Shown: positions 26,267 through 34,967 of the stretch, piece by piece
Numbering within the stretch: the stretch's first letter is position 1
Layout of the letters: every line of letters starts with the position of its first letter
From: Gemmatimonadetes bacterium 2013_60CM_65_52
GTDB taxonomy: Bacteria > Gemmatimonadota > Gemmatimonadetes > Gemmatimonadales > Gemmatimonadaceae
Assembly: GCA_002215645.1 (NCBI GenBank)
Contig: NGFI01000002.1
Span: 186,001-250,000, forward strand
DNA: 64,000 bases
Direction of reading: 5' to 3'
Notes under the pieces: model-generated
The model's input: the letters and a program-made list of their open reading frames with translations, nothing else
The model's database searches: none
What the model was told of the DNA's origin: nothing
Program-made: the position numbers and the translations under genes

Positions 26267-27646
26267 ATGACGACCCCGCGCATTCTGCTCCGCTTCGGCG
26301 GCGCCGTCTTCTGCATCCTGTTCCTCGCCGGCGCTCGAGCTCCAGGTATTCCTTCGCACGCTGTCTCGCTCGTGCCCGATACGAGCGCGCGCCGCGAGGA
26401 CGAGAAGGATCCCGCGGATTCGCTCTATCGCGCGGCACGCCAGGCGCTCAACGACAACGACTATCGAAAAGCAGAGCGTCTTTTCGCGAGCATCACCAGC
26501 AGATTTCCGCGCTCGACCTATGCCGGCGACGCACTGTACTGGCGCGCGTTCGCCCTCTACAAGCTCGGCGCCGAATCCGACCTGCGTGAGGCGGTCAAGT
26601 CGCTGGATACGCAGCGGAGCCACTACGGCAACGCGCGAACGGCCAACGAGGCTCAGCAGCTTGCCGTGCGCATTCGCGGTGCGCTCGCCAAACGCGGCGA
26701 CGTCTCCAGTGCCGAGGCCGTCACGGCGCTCGCGTCCGGAACCACCAAGTGTTCGCGGACGGGAGACGCAGAAGAAAAGGACGACTTTCGCGCCGAGGTG
26801 ATGAATACCCTGCTCCAGATGGACGCTCAGAGCGCGGTACCGATCATCAAGGAGGTGCTCGCGCAGCGCGATGCATGCTCCACGGCATTGCGCAAGAAGG
26901 CGGTCTTTCTGCTCTCGCAGAAGCAGACGAGCGAAACCGAGGGGCTGATGATGGATGCCGTGAAGAACGACCCCAGCAGCACGGTGCGCGAGGAGGCGGT
27001 GTTCTGGCTTGGACAGGTCCGGACCGACAAGGCCGCGTCACTCCTGGAGAACATCGCCCTGACGGCGACGGACACTCGGCTCCGTGAAAAGGCGATCTTC
27101 GCGCTCAACGAGCAGAACTCGTCGCGGAGCTTCACCGTCATCCGAAAGCTTGCCGAAAGCGCTGAAACGCCCTCACGTGTGCGCGAGCAGGCGATCTTCT
27201 GGCTCGGTCAGCGGCAGTCGGCGGAGAACGCCGAGTTCCTGCGCGGCCTCTTTGGACGAATGAGCGGAAATGACGACCTGCGCAAGCAGGTGCTCTTCTC
27301 GCTCTCGCAGATGCATGGCGTCGGGAACGACCGCTGGCTGCTCGGCGTCGCCCTGGATCGCAATCAGAGCGACGACGTACGCAAACACGCCCTCTGGACT
27401 GCCGGCCAGGCTGGCATCCCGGCGTCGGATCTCGTAGCGCTCTACGACAAGCTCACGGACCGACCGCTCAAGGAGCAGCTCATCTGGGTGCTCTCCGATT
27501 CGCGCGACCGGGCCGCGTCGGACAAGCTCGTGGACATCGCTCAGCACGACAAGGATGCCGAGATGCGCAAGAAAGCGATCTTCTGGCTTGGGCAGAAGAA
27601 CGACCCGCGTATCCGGCAGATTCTCATCGACATTCTCAAAGGGTGA
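26267..27646 (+). CDS. Secreted TPR plus HEAT-repeat protein
   Basis: About 459 residues with a signal peptide (LLRFGGAVFCILFLAGARA), a TPR/YbgF-like start (SLYRAARQALNDNDYRKAERLF) and then about eight HEAT-like repeats. Each repeat carries a helix of the form R-x-x-A-I/V-F-W-L-G-Q: VREEAVFWLGQ, VREQAIFWLGQ, MRKKAIFWLGQ, with weaker LRKQVLFSLSQ and VRKHALWTAGQ. The ATG at 26267 has GAGG six bases upstream; tandem ATGs at 26252/26255 overlap the previous stop and are an alternative. Function is unknown. The repeats suggest a binding scaffold in the periplasm. Confidence 0.8.
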   Translation: MTTPRILLRFGGAVFCILFLAGARAPGIPSHAVSLVPDTSARREDEKDPADSLYRAARQALNDNDYRKAERLFASITSRFPRSTYAGDALYWRAFALYKLGAESDLREAVKSLDTQRSHYGNARTANEAQQLAVRIRGALAKRGDVSSAEAVTALASGTTKCSRTGDAEEKDDFRAEVMNTLLQMDAQSAVPIIKEVLAQRDACSTALRKKAVFLLSQKQTSETEGLMMDAVKNDPSSTVREEAVFWLGQVRTDKAASLLENIALTATDTRLREKAIFALNEQNSSRSFTVIRKLAESAETPSRVREQAIFWLGQRQSAENAEFLRGLFGRMSGNDDLRKQVLFSLSQMHGVGNDRWLLGVALDRNQSDDVRKHALWTAGQAGIPASDLVALYDKLTDRPLKEQLIWVLSDSRDRAASDKLVDIAQHDKDAEMRKKAIFWLGQKNDPRIRQILIDILKG

Positions 27647-27651
27647 GTGCC

Positions 27652-28821
27652 ATGTCACGTGTCGGATTCGGGCTCGTGCTCACAGCCATTGTCGTCGCCA
27701 TCCCGGCGACCGCACAATCCTCGCTCGCGTCGCGCGTCGCGCAGTCGTCTGACGGTGTCGTCCGCCTCGAGTACGCGTCCCGGCCAGGCGTGTGCGGCAA
27801 TGGGCGGGATGTGGTGGCATATCGGCACGCGATCTTCGGCCGTTCATTCGAGTCATGGGGCTCGTGGAGCGGTGTCGCGTGCGTCGCCGGACCGTTGCGC
27901 GTCAGCATGGCGGTTTCGCACGGCGCGCCCACTCGGCTTCGCACGCAGGTCGGCGGCACGTGGCCCGTCACCGAGGAGCACGTCACCGATCTGGGAATCG
28001 TGTCGTCGCGCGAAGCGTCGGTGTACTTCCTTTCGCACGTGCCGGCCCTCGAGCGCGAGTCGGGGCGCGACCGCATCCTTCTGCCCGCGGTCCTCGCAGC
28101 CGATGCCGCAGTTATTGCGCCGCTCCTCGCTCTCGCGCGCGACCACGATCGCACGGACCGAACGCGCCGACAGGCCATTCAATGGCTCGTTCTCGTCGGA
28201 GAAGACGACGGCGTTTCCGCGGTACTCGGGTTGTCGCGCGACTCGTCGGTGGAGATACGCCGCGAGGCGCTCTTCTGGCTCGGGCAGAGCGGAGATCCCA
28301 TCGCAATTCGCCGATTGCACCAGGTCATCGAGGACAAGTCAGAGGACACGCGCGTGAGATCACACGCGATCTTCTCCCTTGGCAACAGCGATCACACCGA
28401 CGCACGAGAGTTCCAGTATCTGCGCTCCGTGTATCCGCGTCTCGGTGACGATCGACTGAGCGACGCCGTATTCCAGGCGATGGCACAGGACGATGCCGGA
28501 GGCGCATGGCTCGTGCAGCGCGCGCGCGACTCCGAGGAGCCGGTAGAGTTGCGGAAGAAAGCGTTGTTCTGGGCGGGCCAACGAGATGCGACGCGCACAG
28601 CCGATCTCGTGACCGTCTATCGTGAGAGTCGCGAATCGTCGCTCCGTGAGCACGCCATTTTCGTCCTCTCGCAGCGGGGGGACGACGCCGCCACGGAGGC
28701 ACTCATGAAGATCGCCCGGGACGATGACGACCGCCGTATGCGCGGCAAGGCGCTCTTCTGGCTCGCGCAGAAGAACGATCCGCGCGTGACGAAGCTGATC
28801 TCCGACATTCTGGTGAAGTGA
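27652..28821 (+). CDS. Secreted HEAT-repeat protein with N-terminal RPGVCG domain
   Basis: A 389-residue protein with a signal (ending near ATAQS). Residues about 30-130 form a domain with RPGVCGNG (Cys48) and a second Cys77, which may form a disulfide. Residues 150-389 hold about six repeats carrying the F-W-L-G-Q helix (IRREALFWLGQ, LRKKALFWAGQ, LREHAIFVLSQ, MRGKALFWLAQ). The first domain is shared with the next protein and not with the preceding one. A GTG at 27643 overlapping the previous stop is a possible earlier start. No enzymatic motif is seen. Confidence 0.8.
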   Translation: MSRVGFGLVLTAIVVAIPATAQSSLASRVAQSSDGVVRLEYASRPGVCGNGRDVVAYRHAIFGRSFESWGSWSGVACVAGPLRVSMAVSHGAPTRLRTQVGGTWPVTEEHVTDLGIVSSREASVYFLSHVPALERESGRDRILLPAVLAADAAVIAPLLALARDHDRTDRTRRQAIQWLVLVGEDDGVSAVLGLSRDSSVEIRREALFWLGQSGDPIAIRRLHQVIEDKSEDTRVRSHAIFSLGNSDHTDAREFQYLRSVYPRLGDDRLSDAVFQAMAQDDAGGAWLVQRARDSEEPVELRKKALFWAGQRDATRTADLVTVYRESRESSLREHAIFVLSQRGDDAATEALMKIARDDDDRRMRGKALFWLAQKNDPRVTKLISDILVK

Positions 28822-28822
28822 G

Positions 28823-29584
28823 ATGCGCTCCGCGCTCCTGGCATTCGCCACAATCGCACAGACGACGCTCGCCGCCGGCGGTGGCGCCCAAACAATAAGC
28901 GAGCGCGTTGCAGCGGTGCGCGATGGCGCCGTGACCTTTCGCTTTGCTGCGAGGCCCGGCGTCTGCGGCGACGGAAGCCACTACGTCCGCCTCGGCCACT
29001 CGACATTCGGCTCATATGGCGGCCGGCACATGGGGACTTGCGAGCCTGGCCCCGTGGAAGTGCGCCTTACGCAGCGCGAGGGCAGAACGGAGCGTGTGGA
29101 GTCGTGGGTCGGTGCACCGCGCGATCGACAGTCTCACGATCTCGGCACGGTGCCGTCGACTGAAGCGGCGCGGTTTCTCACCGATCTCGCGCGGACCGGC
29201 GACGCGGACGCCAGCGTCGGAGCCATCATTCCGGCTGTCCTCGCAGACAGTGCGGTCGTGTGGCCAGCGCTGCTGGCCGTCGTGCGCGATGAGCGAACGC
29301 GGTCGCAGCATGTCCGGAAGGACGCCGCATTCTGGTTGTCGCGCTTTGCAGCGAGCGCATCGGCTGGTCGCCCGAACGAGCTCGATGACGACGAGCACGC
29401 GGATGACCTCAAGTCGCATGCGGTGTTCGTGCTCTCACAGCTTCCCAGAGAAGAGGCAGTTCCTGCGCTGCTCGATGTGGCGCGCTCGAATTCGGATCGA
29501 CACGTGCGGAGTCAGGCACTGTTCTGGCTCGGGCAGACCGGAGATCGACGGGCCCTCGACCTGTTCGAGTCGCTCCTCCGTTAA
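28823..29584 (+). CDS. Short secreted HEAT-repeat protein, paralogue of the preceding one
   Basis: A 253-residue protein with a signal peptide and the same N-terminal domain as its neighbour (RPGVCGDG with Cys48, second Cys73, and SHDLGTVPSTEAARFL aligning with TDLGIVSSREASVYFL). It has about three HEAT units (VRKDAAFWLSR, LKSHAVFVLSQ, VRSQALFWLGQ). It looks like a duplicated and shortened copy. The ATG lies one base after the previous stop, and this gene ends the operon. It converges with the plug-domain protein 60 bases away. Confidence 0.8.
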   Translation: MRSALLAFATIAQTTLAAGGGAQTISERVAAVRDGAVTFRFAARPGVCGDGSHYVRLGHSTFGSYGGRHMGTCEPGPVEVRLTQREGRTERVESWVGAPRDRQSHDLGTVPSTEAARFLTDLARTGDADASVGAIIPAVLADSAVVWPALLAVVRDERTRSQHVRKDAAFWLSRFAASASAGRPNELDDDEHADDLKSHAVFVLSQLPREEAVPALLDVARSNSDRHVRSQALFWLGQTGDRRALDLFESLLR

Positions 29585-29644
29585 CCGGTCTGTCGGAGAG
29601 ACATCAACCGGAGTCACGACTGGCGCGTCCCTCTCGTGAACGCG

Positions 29645-32026
29645 TTACTTCAGCCAGAACGCCAACGTACCGCACACTGTGCGCGTCGAGCGCAGTTCCG
29701 GCGGTGTCGTGCCCACTCCATGGTAGAGCTCCACACCCCTCAGGTCGCGCGGGTTTATCTGCGCCACGTTGAACGACTCCGGGACTTCGGTGCCGTCCAC
29801 GAACACCGCAACCCCCTTGCACGGAGTACCCTGGAGCGTGATCGCGCCGCGATCGACGCTGATGAAGGCGCCCAACGCGAACTTGCCCACGAACACGGCG
29901 ACGCCGGGCAAGGTCTCGAGCAACTGCTCTGTCGTGCGAGCGTTGCGTGCAGCGATCTGCTCCTCCGTAATGAAGCTCCCGTGCCCGGCCGCCCTGCGCC
30001 TGGCAAAGCCGCCGAGGTCCGCGCTCCCGGGCGCCGACACCGTAATCCCTGAAAGCTCCTGGACATGCCCCATCACCACGTCGCGCGTGGTGCGAAGACC
30101 AAACTCCACATTCACCTGGGTCAGCGGAGCCGACCACCCCACACGCCTCGTACGCAGGAGGAACGTTCCCGAATCCAGGCTGCCGAAAGAAAATCGGCCA
30201 ACGGAATCCGTCCGCGCCGCACTGACACCGACCAGATCGACGTCGACATCCTTCATCAGAGTTCCCGACTCGTCTCGAACCACGCCGTCCACCGCCCCAA
30301 GACCGTCAGCAGTCGCCAAGTGCATGGAGCGATGAGTAGTGAGCGTGACGACGGCGAGATCCTGGCCTGGCTCGATGCGAATCGTCTGCGGTGATGCCAC
30401 GAGGTTTTCACGCGCAGCGCTCAGCACGACGTCGTGATAGCGCGGCAGTCCGCAGAGGCGGAAGCGGCCATCTGCATCGGTGAGGATCGAGAGCGTCGGT
30501 CCCTGCCCAAGAACTCCGACGCCGGTGACGACGCGCGCGGTTGTCAGCCATCGCGCCACCACGCGAGCATCGCCAACCCCTCGGTGCTCGGCGTCTTCCA
30601 CTCGCCCCTGCACTGCGCCGAGCGTGTCGCTCATGGCACAGACGCGCGCGAGTGCCTTGCGCACGGCCGGCATGCGGATGTCGGCGGTGGACGTGGAGTC
30701 GCCGAGCTGGAGGCGTGCGGCCGTCGGGACGTCTAGGCCGAGCGCTTCGAGCTGGGGTGAGCGCGCCACGAGCTCGTACTCGCCGGGCAACACGTCGGCA
30801 ATCGAGAAGGCACCGGTGGAGTCGGCAGTCGCTGCGTAGTTCGTGCCGACGAGCACGAGCCCCACACCGGCGACCGGGCGCCCGGTCTCGTCCTCACGCA
30901 CGTGGCCCTCGAGCCGCGCCGCGGGTCCGCGCCACACCTCGGTTTCACCGACGCGCGCGCGCATGACCGCTCCACCGATGTTCCACACGTCGGCGATGGA
31001 GTCGCGGGACACCGCTCGGCCGCTGAGCGATCGGACCGACGCCTGAAAGCCTTTGACCGTGATTACGCGCGGTGCGCGAATCACCCAGCTGGAGACGATC
31101 AACCCACCATCGGGAATCCGGTTCAGTATGAGTGACGCGCCCGCGCCAGCCTCACGTACCGCGTCCGACACGCCAACGTAGGAGACGTCGATGCTTCGGA
31201 GCTCGACAGGCGAGCGCGCGAGCCACAGCACCGCCTCCACGTCGACGCGTCCGCGCTCGGTTCTTGTCGGCCGGAATCCGAGGCCAATGATTGATGTATC
31301 TCGGGGCGACGCGACGATGCGCGCGCAGTGGCTCACGAGAAACGACTCGGACAGCAGCACGTCGGCATCAGGCGCACGAAAGACGACGCTACCATCATCG
31401 GCTTCCACATAGCCGCGCGCCGCGTACTCGTCCGGCGACAGCGGGCTGACATAGGGCCGCGTGCTGGCACCCGTTTGCCGCCGCACACGAAGGGCGAGTT
31501 GACGTTGGCTCTTCGCGTCTACGACGCGCTCGAAGCTGGCCATCGTGAGGATGGGCGCGAGCGTGGATCGCGTGAGCACGGTGGCGAGAAGGCTCTTCCG
31601 CGCCTCCTCCCACAGTGCGAGAGGTGCGGAGCCGCCGTCATCCAACGCTCGGCACTCGCTTCGGTCCGACACGTTCATCGCCATGAGCGAGACGGCTCGC
31701 TGCGTCAGCGCGAGCACTACCGGCACATTCGCGGACGGTCCTATGACAAATGGGCCGAAGTCATCCGGACGAAAGCCGATCCGCAGTACGCGGACGCCAT
31801 AGGTGCCGGGTGCCGCGATGCGGAGCACAAAGCGGCCATCGGCTCGTGACAGCGTGCGCGTCGACTCCCTGCGTACAGAGTCGGTCAAGACCACGATCGC
31901 GCCAGGAACTCCCCGGCTCGAATCCGCAGTGACGATGCGGCCGTTAATCGACTGTGCGCGGACTCCCGTCGGCAGGATTGCGCCCAACAGCACGGCGAGA
32001 ACGCTCGGGACTCTTAGGTGTGCCAC
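29645..32026 (-). CDS. Multi-domain carboxypeptidase-regulatory protein with C-terminal TonB plug, no barrel
   Basis: A 793-residue exported protein from a GTG at 32026 with GGAGG five bases upstream; the frame is open 42 codons further but lacks such a site. After a signal (ending GVRAQS) come three or four carboxypeptidase-regulatory-like domains (INGRIVTADSSRGVPGAIV, LEGHVREDETGRPVAGVGLVL, VQGRVEDAEHRGVGDARV, VDGVVRDESGTLMKDVDVDL). The last 110 residues are a TonB plug (RNARTTEQLLETLPGV, GVELYHG) and the protein then stops. Without a barrel it cannot be a transporter alone. An outer-membrane accessory or signalling role is inferred. Confidence 0.75.
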   Translation of the reverse strand: MAHLRVPSVLAVLLGAILPTGVRAQSINGRIVTADSSRGVPGAIVVLTDSVRRESTRTLSRADGRFVLRIAAPGTYGVRVLRIGFRPDDFGPFVIGPSANVPVVLALTQRAVSLMAMNVSDRSECRALDDGGSAPLALWEEARKSLLATVLTRSTLAPILTMASFERVVDAKSQRQLALRVRRQTGASTRPYVSPLSPDEYAARGYVEADDGSVVFRAPDADVLLSESFLVSHCARIVASPRDTSIIGLGFRPTRTERGRVDVEAVLWLARSPVELRSIDVSYVGVSDAVREAGAGASLILNRIPDGGLIVSSWVIRAPRVITVKGFQASVRSLSGRAVSRDSIADVWNIGGAVMRARVGETEVWRGPAARLEGHVREDETGRPVAGVGLVLVGTNYAATADSTGAFSIADVLPGEYELVARSPQLEALGLDVPTAARLQLGDSTSTADIRMPAVRKALARVCAMSDTLGAVQGRVEDAEHRGVGDARVVARWLTTARVVTGVGVLGQGPTLSILTDADGRFRLCGLPRYHDVVLSAARENLVASPQTIRIEPGQDLAVVTLTTHRSMHLATADGLGAVDGVVRDESGTLMKDVDVDLVGVSAARTDSVGRFSFGSLDSGTFLLRTRRVGWSAPLTQVNVEFGLRTTRDVVMGHVQELSGITVSAPGSADLGGFARRRAAGHGSFITEEQIAARNARTTEQLLETLPGVAVFVGKFALGAFISVDRGAITLQGTPCKGVAVFVDGTEVPESFNVAQINPRDLRGVELYHGVGTTPPELRSTRTVCGTLAFWLK

Positions 32027-32166
32027 GCTGCCTCCGCAGTGCCGTTGAACGTACCGGCTATCGCTCGGTGCGGAAGTAGACGCGGCACGCAGAACATACG
32101 CCTGCGGCAGAAAAAGCGAAGCGCCGCAGCGATGTCTCTCGCTACGACGCAAGCGGTTCCCAAAAA

Positions 32167-32240
<74 letters not shown>

Positions 32241-32363
32241 CAACCCGATGGAGCAATGAAAGTTAGCCATGCCCAGGGGTAGGGTCAACTGAATCAGAGG
32301 TCACCACGCTGAGACTCTCCGCCGCGGACGCCCAGGCGCTCGACTCTCAGAGTGGGAGCAGTT

Positions 32364-32708
32364 CTACTCGTCGAACGGCTTCCCCGGACGATCATCCTCC
32401 GCATCATCGTCCCCATCATAGTCGTCATCGAGGTCTTCGTCCTCGTCGTCCTCATCGTCGTCGAGGTCGTCGTCGTCCTCATCATCCTCGTCGTCGTCAT
32501 CATCCTCATCGTCCTCATCGAGATCGTCGTCGTCGAGATCGTCGTCGTCGTCGAGATCATCCTCGTCGTCGTCGAGGTCATCATCGTCCTCGTCGTCGTC
32601 GAGATCCTCCCCGTCGAGATCGTCGTCGTCTTCGCTCGCGAGCGAGAGCGGATCGATGGCGGCCATGGCTGGTCCGATCGACTCCGACATCTCGAACATG
32701 TCCGGCAT
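32364..32708 (-). CDS. Extremely acidic Asp/Glu-rich protein (114 aa)
   Basis: From the ATG at 32708 (GGAG eight bases upstream) the protein has a normal 25-residue start (MPDMFEMSESIGPAMAAID...) and then about 80 residues almost entirely Asp, Glu and Leu, ending DRPGKPFDE. The DNA is a GAC/GAT/GAG-rich near-repeat. No fold is expected for the tail, which would be a polyanionic disordered segment. A role in binding cations or basic proteins is only a guess. It sits 37 bases after typA on the same strand and may be cotranscribed. Confidence 0.6.
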   Translation of the reverse strand: MPDMFEMSESIGPAMAAIDPLSLASEDDDDLDGEDLDDDEDDDDLDDDEDDLDDDDDLDDDDLDEDDEDDDDDEDDEDDDDLDDDEDDEDEDLDDDYDGDDDAEDDRPGKPFDE

Positions 32709-32745
32709 TGCAGTGCTCTCCAATCAGGTGTGGGGGAAGACGGCG

Positions 32746-34581
32746 CTACAGTGCGGCCCGCTCGCGCTTGGCTTCGCGTGAAATCTTCTTGCGATCGCTC
32801 TGACCCAGCATGCGCTTCCTCAATCTGATCGACTTCGGCGTGATCTCGATCAGCTCATCGTCCTCGATATACTCAAGCGCGCCTTCCAGCGTCAACTCCC
32901 GCGGCGGTTCCAGACGCACGTTTTCGTCCGTGCTCGTCGTCCGCATGTTCGTGAGCTTCTTCTCCTTGGTCGGATTCACGTCCATGTCCCCCGGACGCGA
33001 GTTCTCGCCCACGATCATGCCCTCGTACACCGCCTCACCCGGCGCCACGAACAACGTGGACCGCTCCTGCAACGCCGCCAGGGCGAATGCGACGATCGTG
33101 CCGTTCTCCATCGAGACGAGCGTTCCTCGTGACCGAGTCGCCAGCGGACCCGCCCAGGCCCCGTACTCGAGAAACCTATGATGCATGATGCCGGTGCCGC
33201 GCGTGTCAGTCAAAAACTCCGACCGGTACCCGAATAGCCCGCGCGCCGGAATTCGATACAGGAGCCGCACCAACCCCTGCCCCGGATTCTTCATCTCGAT
33301 CATCTCGCCGCGCCGCGGGCCGAGCTTCTCGATCACCGCGCCCAGGAACTCCTCGGGGACGTCGATGGCAAGCTCCTCGTACGGCTCCAGCTTTTCCCCG
33401 GCGAGACCGGTCCGCAGGATCACGCGCGGCCGCGACACCTGAAATTCGAAGCCCTCGCGCCGCATGGTCTCCATCAGAATGGAGAGATGCAGCTCGCCGC
33501 GGCCGCTCACGGTCCACGTGTCGGTGGAATCGGTGTCCTCCACGCGCAGCGCAACGTTGCGCTCGAGCTCCTTGTACAGCCGCTCACGAAGCTGCCGCGA
33601 CGTGACGAACTTGCCGTCCTTGCCCGCGAACGGCGAATTGTTGACGAGGAAGTCCACGCTGATGGTGGGCTCCTCGACGGCAATGCCGGCCAGCCGCTCG
33701 GGATGCTCGACGTCGGTGACGGTGAGGCCGATCTCGACGCCCTCGAGCCCCGCCAACGAGACGATCTCGCCGGCCGGCGCATCCTGCACCTCGATGCGCT
33801 CCAGCCCCTCGTACACATAGAGCTTGGTCACTTTGGCCTGCTCCACCTTCTGGCTCGTGTCCATGGGCAGCAGCAGCACCTGGTCGCCTACGTGCACGAT
33901 ACCGCGCTCGATCCGCCCGATGCCGAGCCGGCCGAGGTATGGCGAGAAGTCGATCGTGGAGATGAGCATCTGGAACGGCGACGCGGCATCACTCGGCGGC
34001 GGCGGCACCTTGGCCACGATGGTGTCGAACAGGGGCGCGAGGTCCACGGCCGTGACCTCCATGTCCATCGTCGCCACACCCTCGCGCGCCGACGCGTAGA
34101 CGACCGGCATGTCGAGCTGTGCCTCGTCGGCCTCGAGCTCGATGAAGAGATCGAGCACCTCGTCGTGCACGCGCATAGGGTCCGCGCCCGGCCGGTCGAT
34201 CTTGTTGATCACCACGATGGGCGTGCGGCCGAGCTCCAGCGCCTTGCGCAGGACGAACCGCGTCTGCGGCATGGGGCCGTCGAAGGCGTCGACCACGAGG
34301 AGCACGCCGTCGACCATGCGCAGAATGCGCTCGACCTCACCGCCGAAATCGGCGTGACCCGGCGTGTCGACGACGTTGATCTTGGTGCCCTTCCACCGGA
34401 TGGACGTGTTCTTCGCGAGAATGGTGATCCCGCGCTCACGCTCCAGCGGATTGGAATCCATCACGCGCTCGGCGACCACCTGGTTCTCGCGGAAGGCGCC
34501 CGCCTGGCGGAGCATCTTGTCCACGAGCGTGGTCTTGCCGTGATCGACGTGCGCAATGATGGCGATGTTCCGAATCTGCAT
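32746..34581 (-). CDS. typA: TypA/BipA ribosome-associated GTPase
   Basis: A 611-residue translational GTPase. G1 is AHVDHGKTT (10-18), switch II is [11 protein letters not shown] and G4 is NKIDRPGA. Domain II, the EF-G-like domains and the C-terminal TypA-specific domain ([25 protein letters not shown]) are all present; length matches the family. TypA binds the 70S ribosome and helps large-subunit assembly at low temperature or under stress. The ATG at 34581 is chosen because the alternative GTG seven codons earlier adds only a short tail with no homology. Confidence 0.96.
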   Translation of the reverse strand: MQIRNIAIIAHVDHGKTTLVDKMLRQAGAFRENQVVAERVMDSNPLERERGITILAKNTSIRWKGTKINVVDTPGHADFGGEVERILRMVDGVLLVVDAFDGPMPQTRFVLRKALELGRTPIVVINKIDRPGADPMRVHDEVLDLFIELEADEAQLDMPVVYASAREGVATMDMEVTAVDLAPLFDTIVAKVPPPPSDAASPFQMLISTIDFSPYLGRLGIGRIERGIVHVGDQVLLLPMDTSQKVEQAKVTKLYVYEGLERIEVQDAPAGEIVSLAGLEGVEIGLTVTDVEHPERLAGIAVEEPTISVDFLVNNSPFAGKDGKFVTSRQLRERLYKELERNVALRVEDTDSTDTWTVSGRGELHLSILMETMRREGFEFQVSRPRVILRTGLAGEKLEPYEELAIDVPEEFLGAVIEKLGPRRGEMIEMKNPGQGLVRLLYRIPARGLFGYRSEFLTDTRGTGIMHHRFLEYGAWAGPLATRSRGTLVSMENGTIVAFALAALQERSTLFVAPGEAVYEGMIVGENSRPGDMDVNPTKEKKLTNMRTTSTDENVRLEPPRELTLEGALEYIEDDELIEITPKSIRLRKRMLGQSDRKKISREAKRERAAL

Positions 34582-34702
34582 AGCCTGGAAATATACCAGC
34601 ACTGGGGAACCGCAAACAAGCTCGGGCGTGAACCCACTTGCCTGTGGGACCGGACTGCGACAGAGTAGTGACGTACACCTATACCCAGGCAGGAGGTGTC
34701 CG

Positions 34703-34909
34703 ATGCACCAGCAGCACGACCCCGATCTCGTCCAGTATCCACACGGGCGCGGCTACGGCCACGACTACATGCGAGGCGGGGAAGTTCTTGGCGGATACGG
34801 ATACTCGATGCGGGAGGAGTACGAAGCCCCCCGCGGCGAGTTGGGCGCCGGCGCGAACACCGAGTCGGCGAGTGACTCCGACGCACCGCCGGAATCGCGA
34901 CGAACCTAG
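34703..34909 (+). CDS. Small Gly/Tyr-rich orphan protein (68 aa)
   Basis: A 68-residue hydrophilic protein with an ATG at 34703 behind a near-perfect Shine-Dalgarno, AGGAGGTG (34691-34698). It begins with His/Gln/Asp residues, has a central Gly/Tyr stretch (GRGYGHDYMRGGEVLGGYGYS) and ends in an acidic/Ser tail. There is no signal peptide or membrane segment. A strong terminator follows at 34925. The gene is therefore a single-gene transcript between two minus-strand genes. I do not recognise it. Confidence 0.6.
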   Translation: MHQQHDPDLVQYPHGRGYGHDYMRGGEVLGGYGYSMREEYEAPRGELGAGANTESASDSDAPPESRRT

Positions 34910-34924
34910 GCATCGGCAAGACCG

Positions 34925-34955
34925 GCGGGACCCCACCAGGGTCCCGCTCGTGTTT
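34925..34955 (+). terminator. Rho-independent terminator of the small orphan gene
   Basis: GCGGGACCC (34925-34933) and GGGTCCCGC (34939-34947) form a perfect 9-bp stem with loop CACCA, followed by TCGTGTTTT. It lies 15 bases past the stop of the 68-residue gene. The same hairpin would be read from the pilT side as well, but the T tract is on the plus strand. Confidence 0.85.
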
Positions 34956-34967
34956 TGCCGCCAGACG

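Noticed and set aside
32352-32828. Plus-strand Val/Ile-rich frame opposite the acidic protein
   Set aside because: Reverse reading of the GAC/GAT repeat gives artificial Val/Ile runs; no ribosome site, and it overlaps the typA end.
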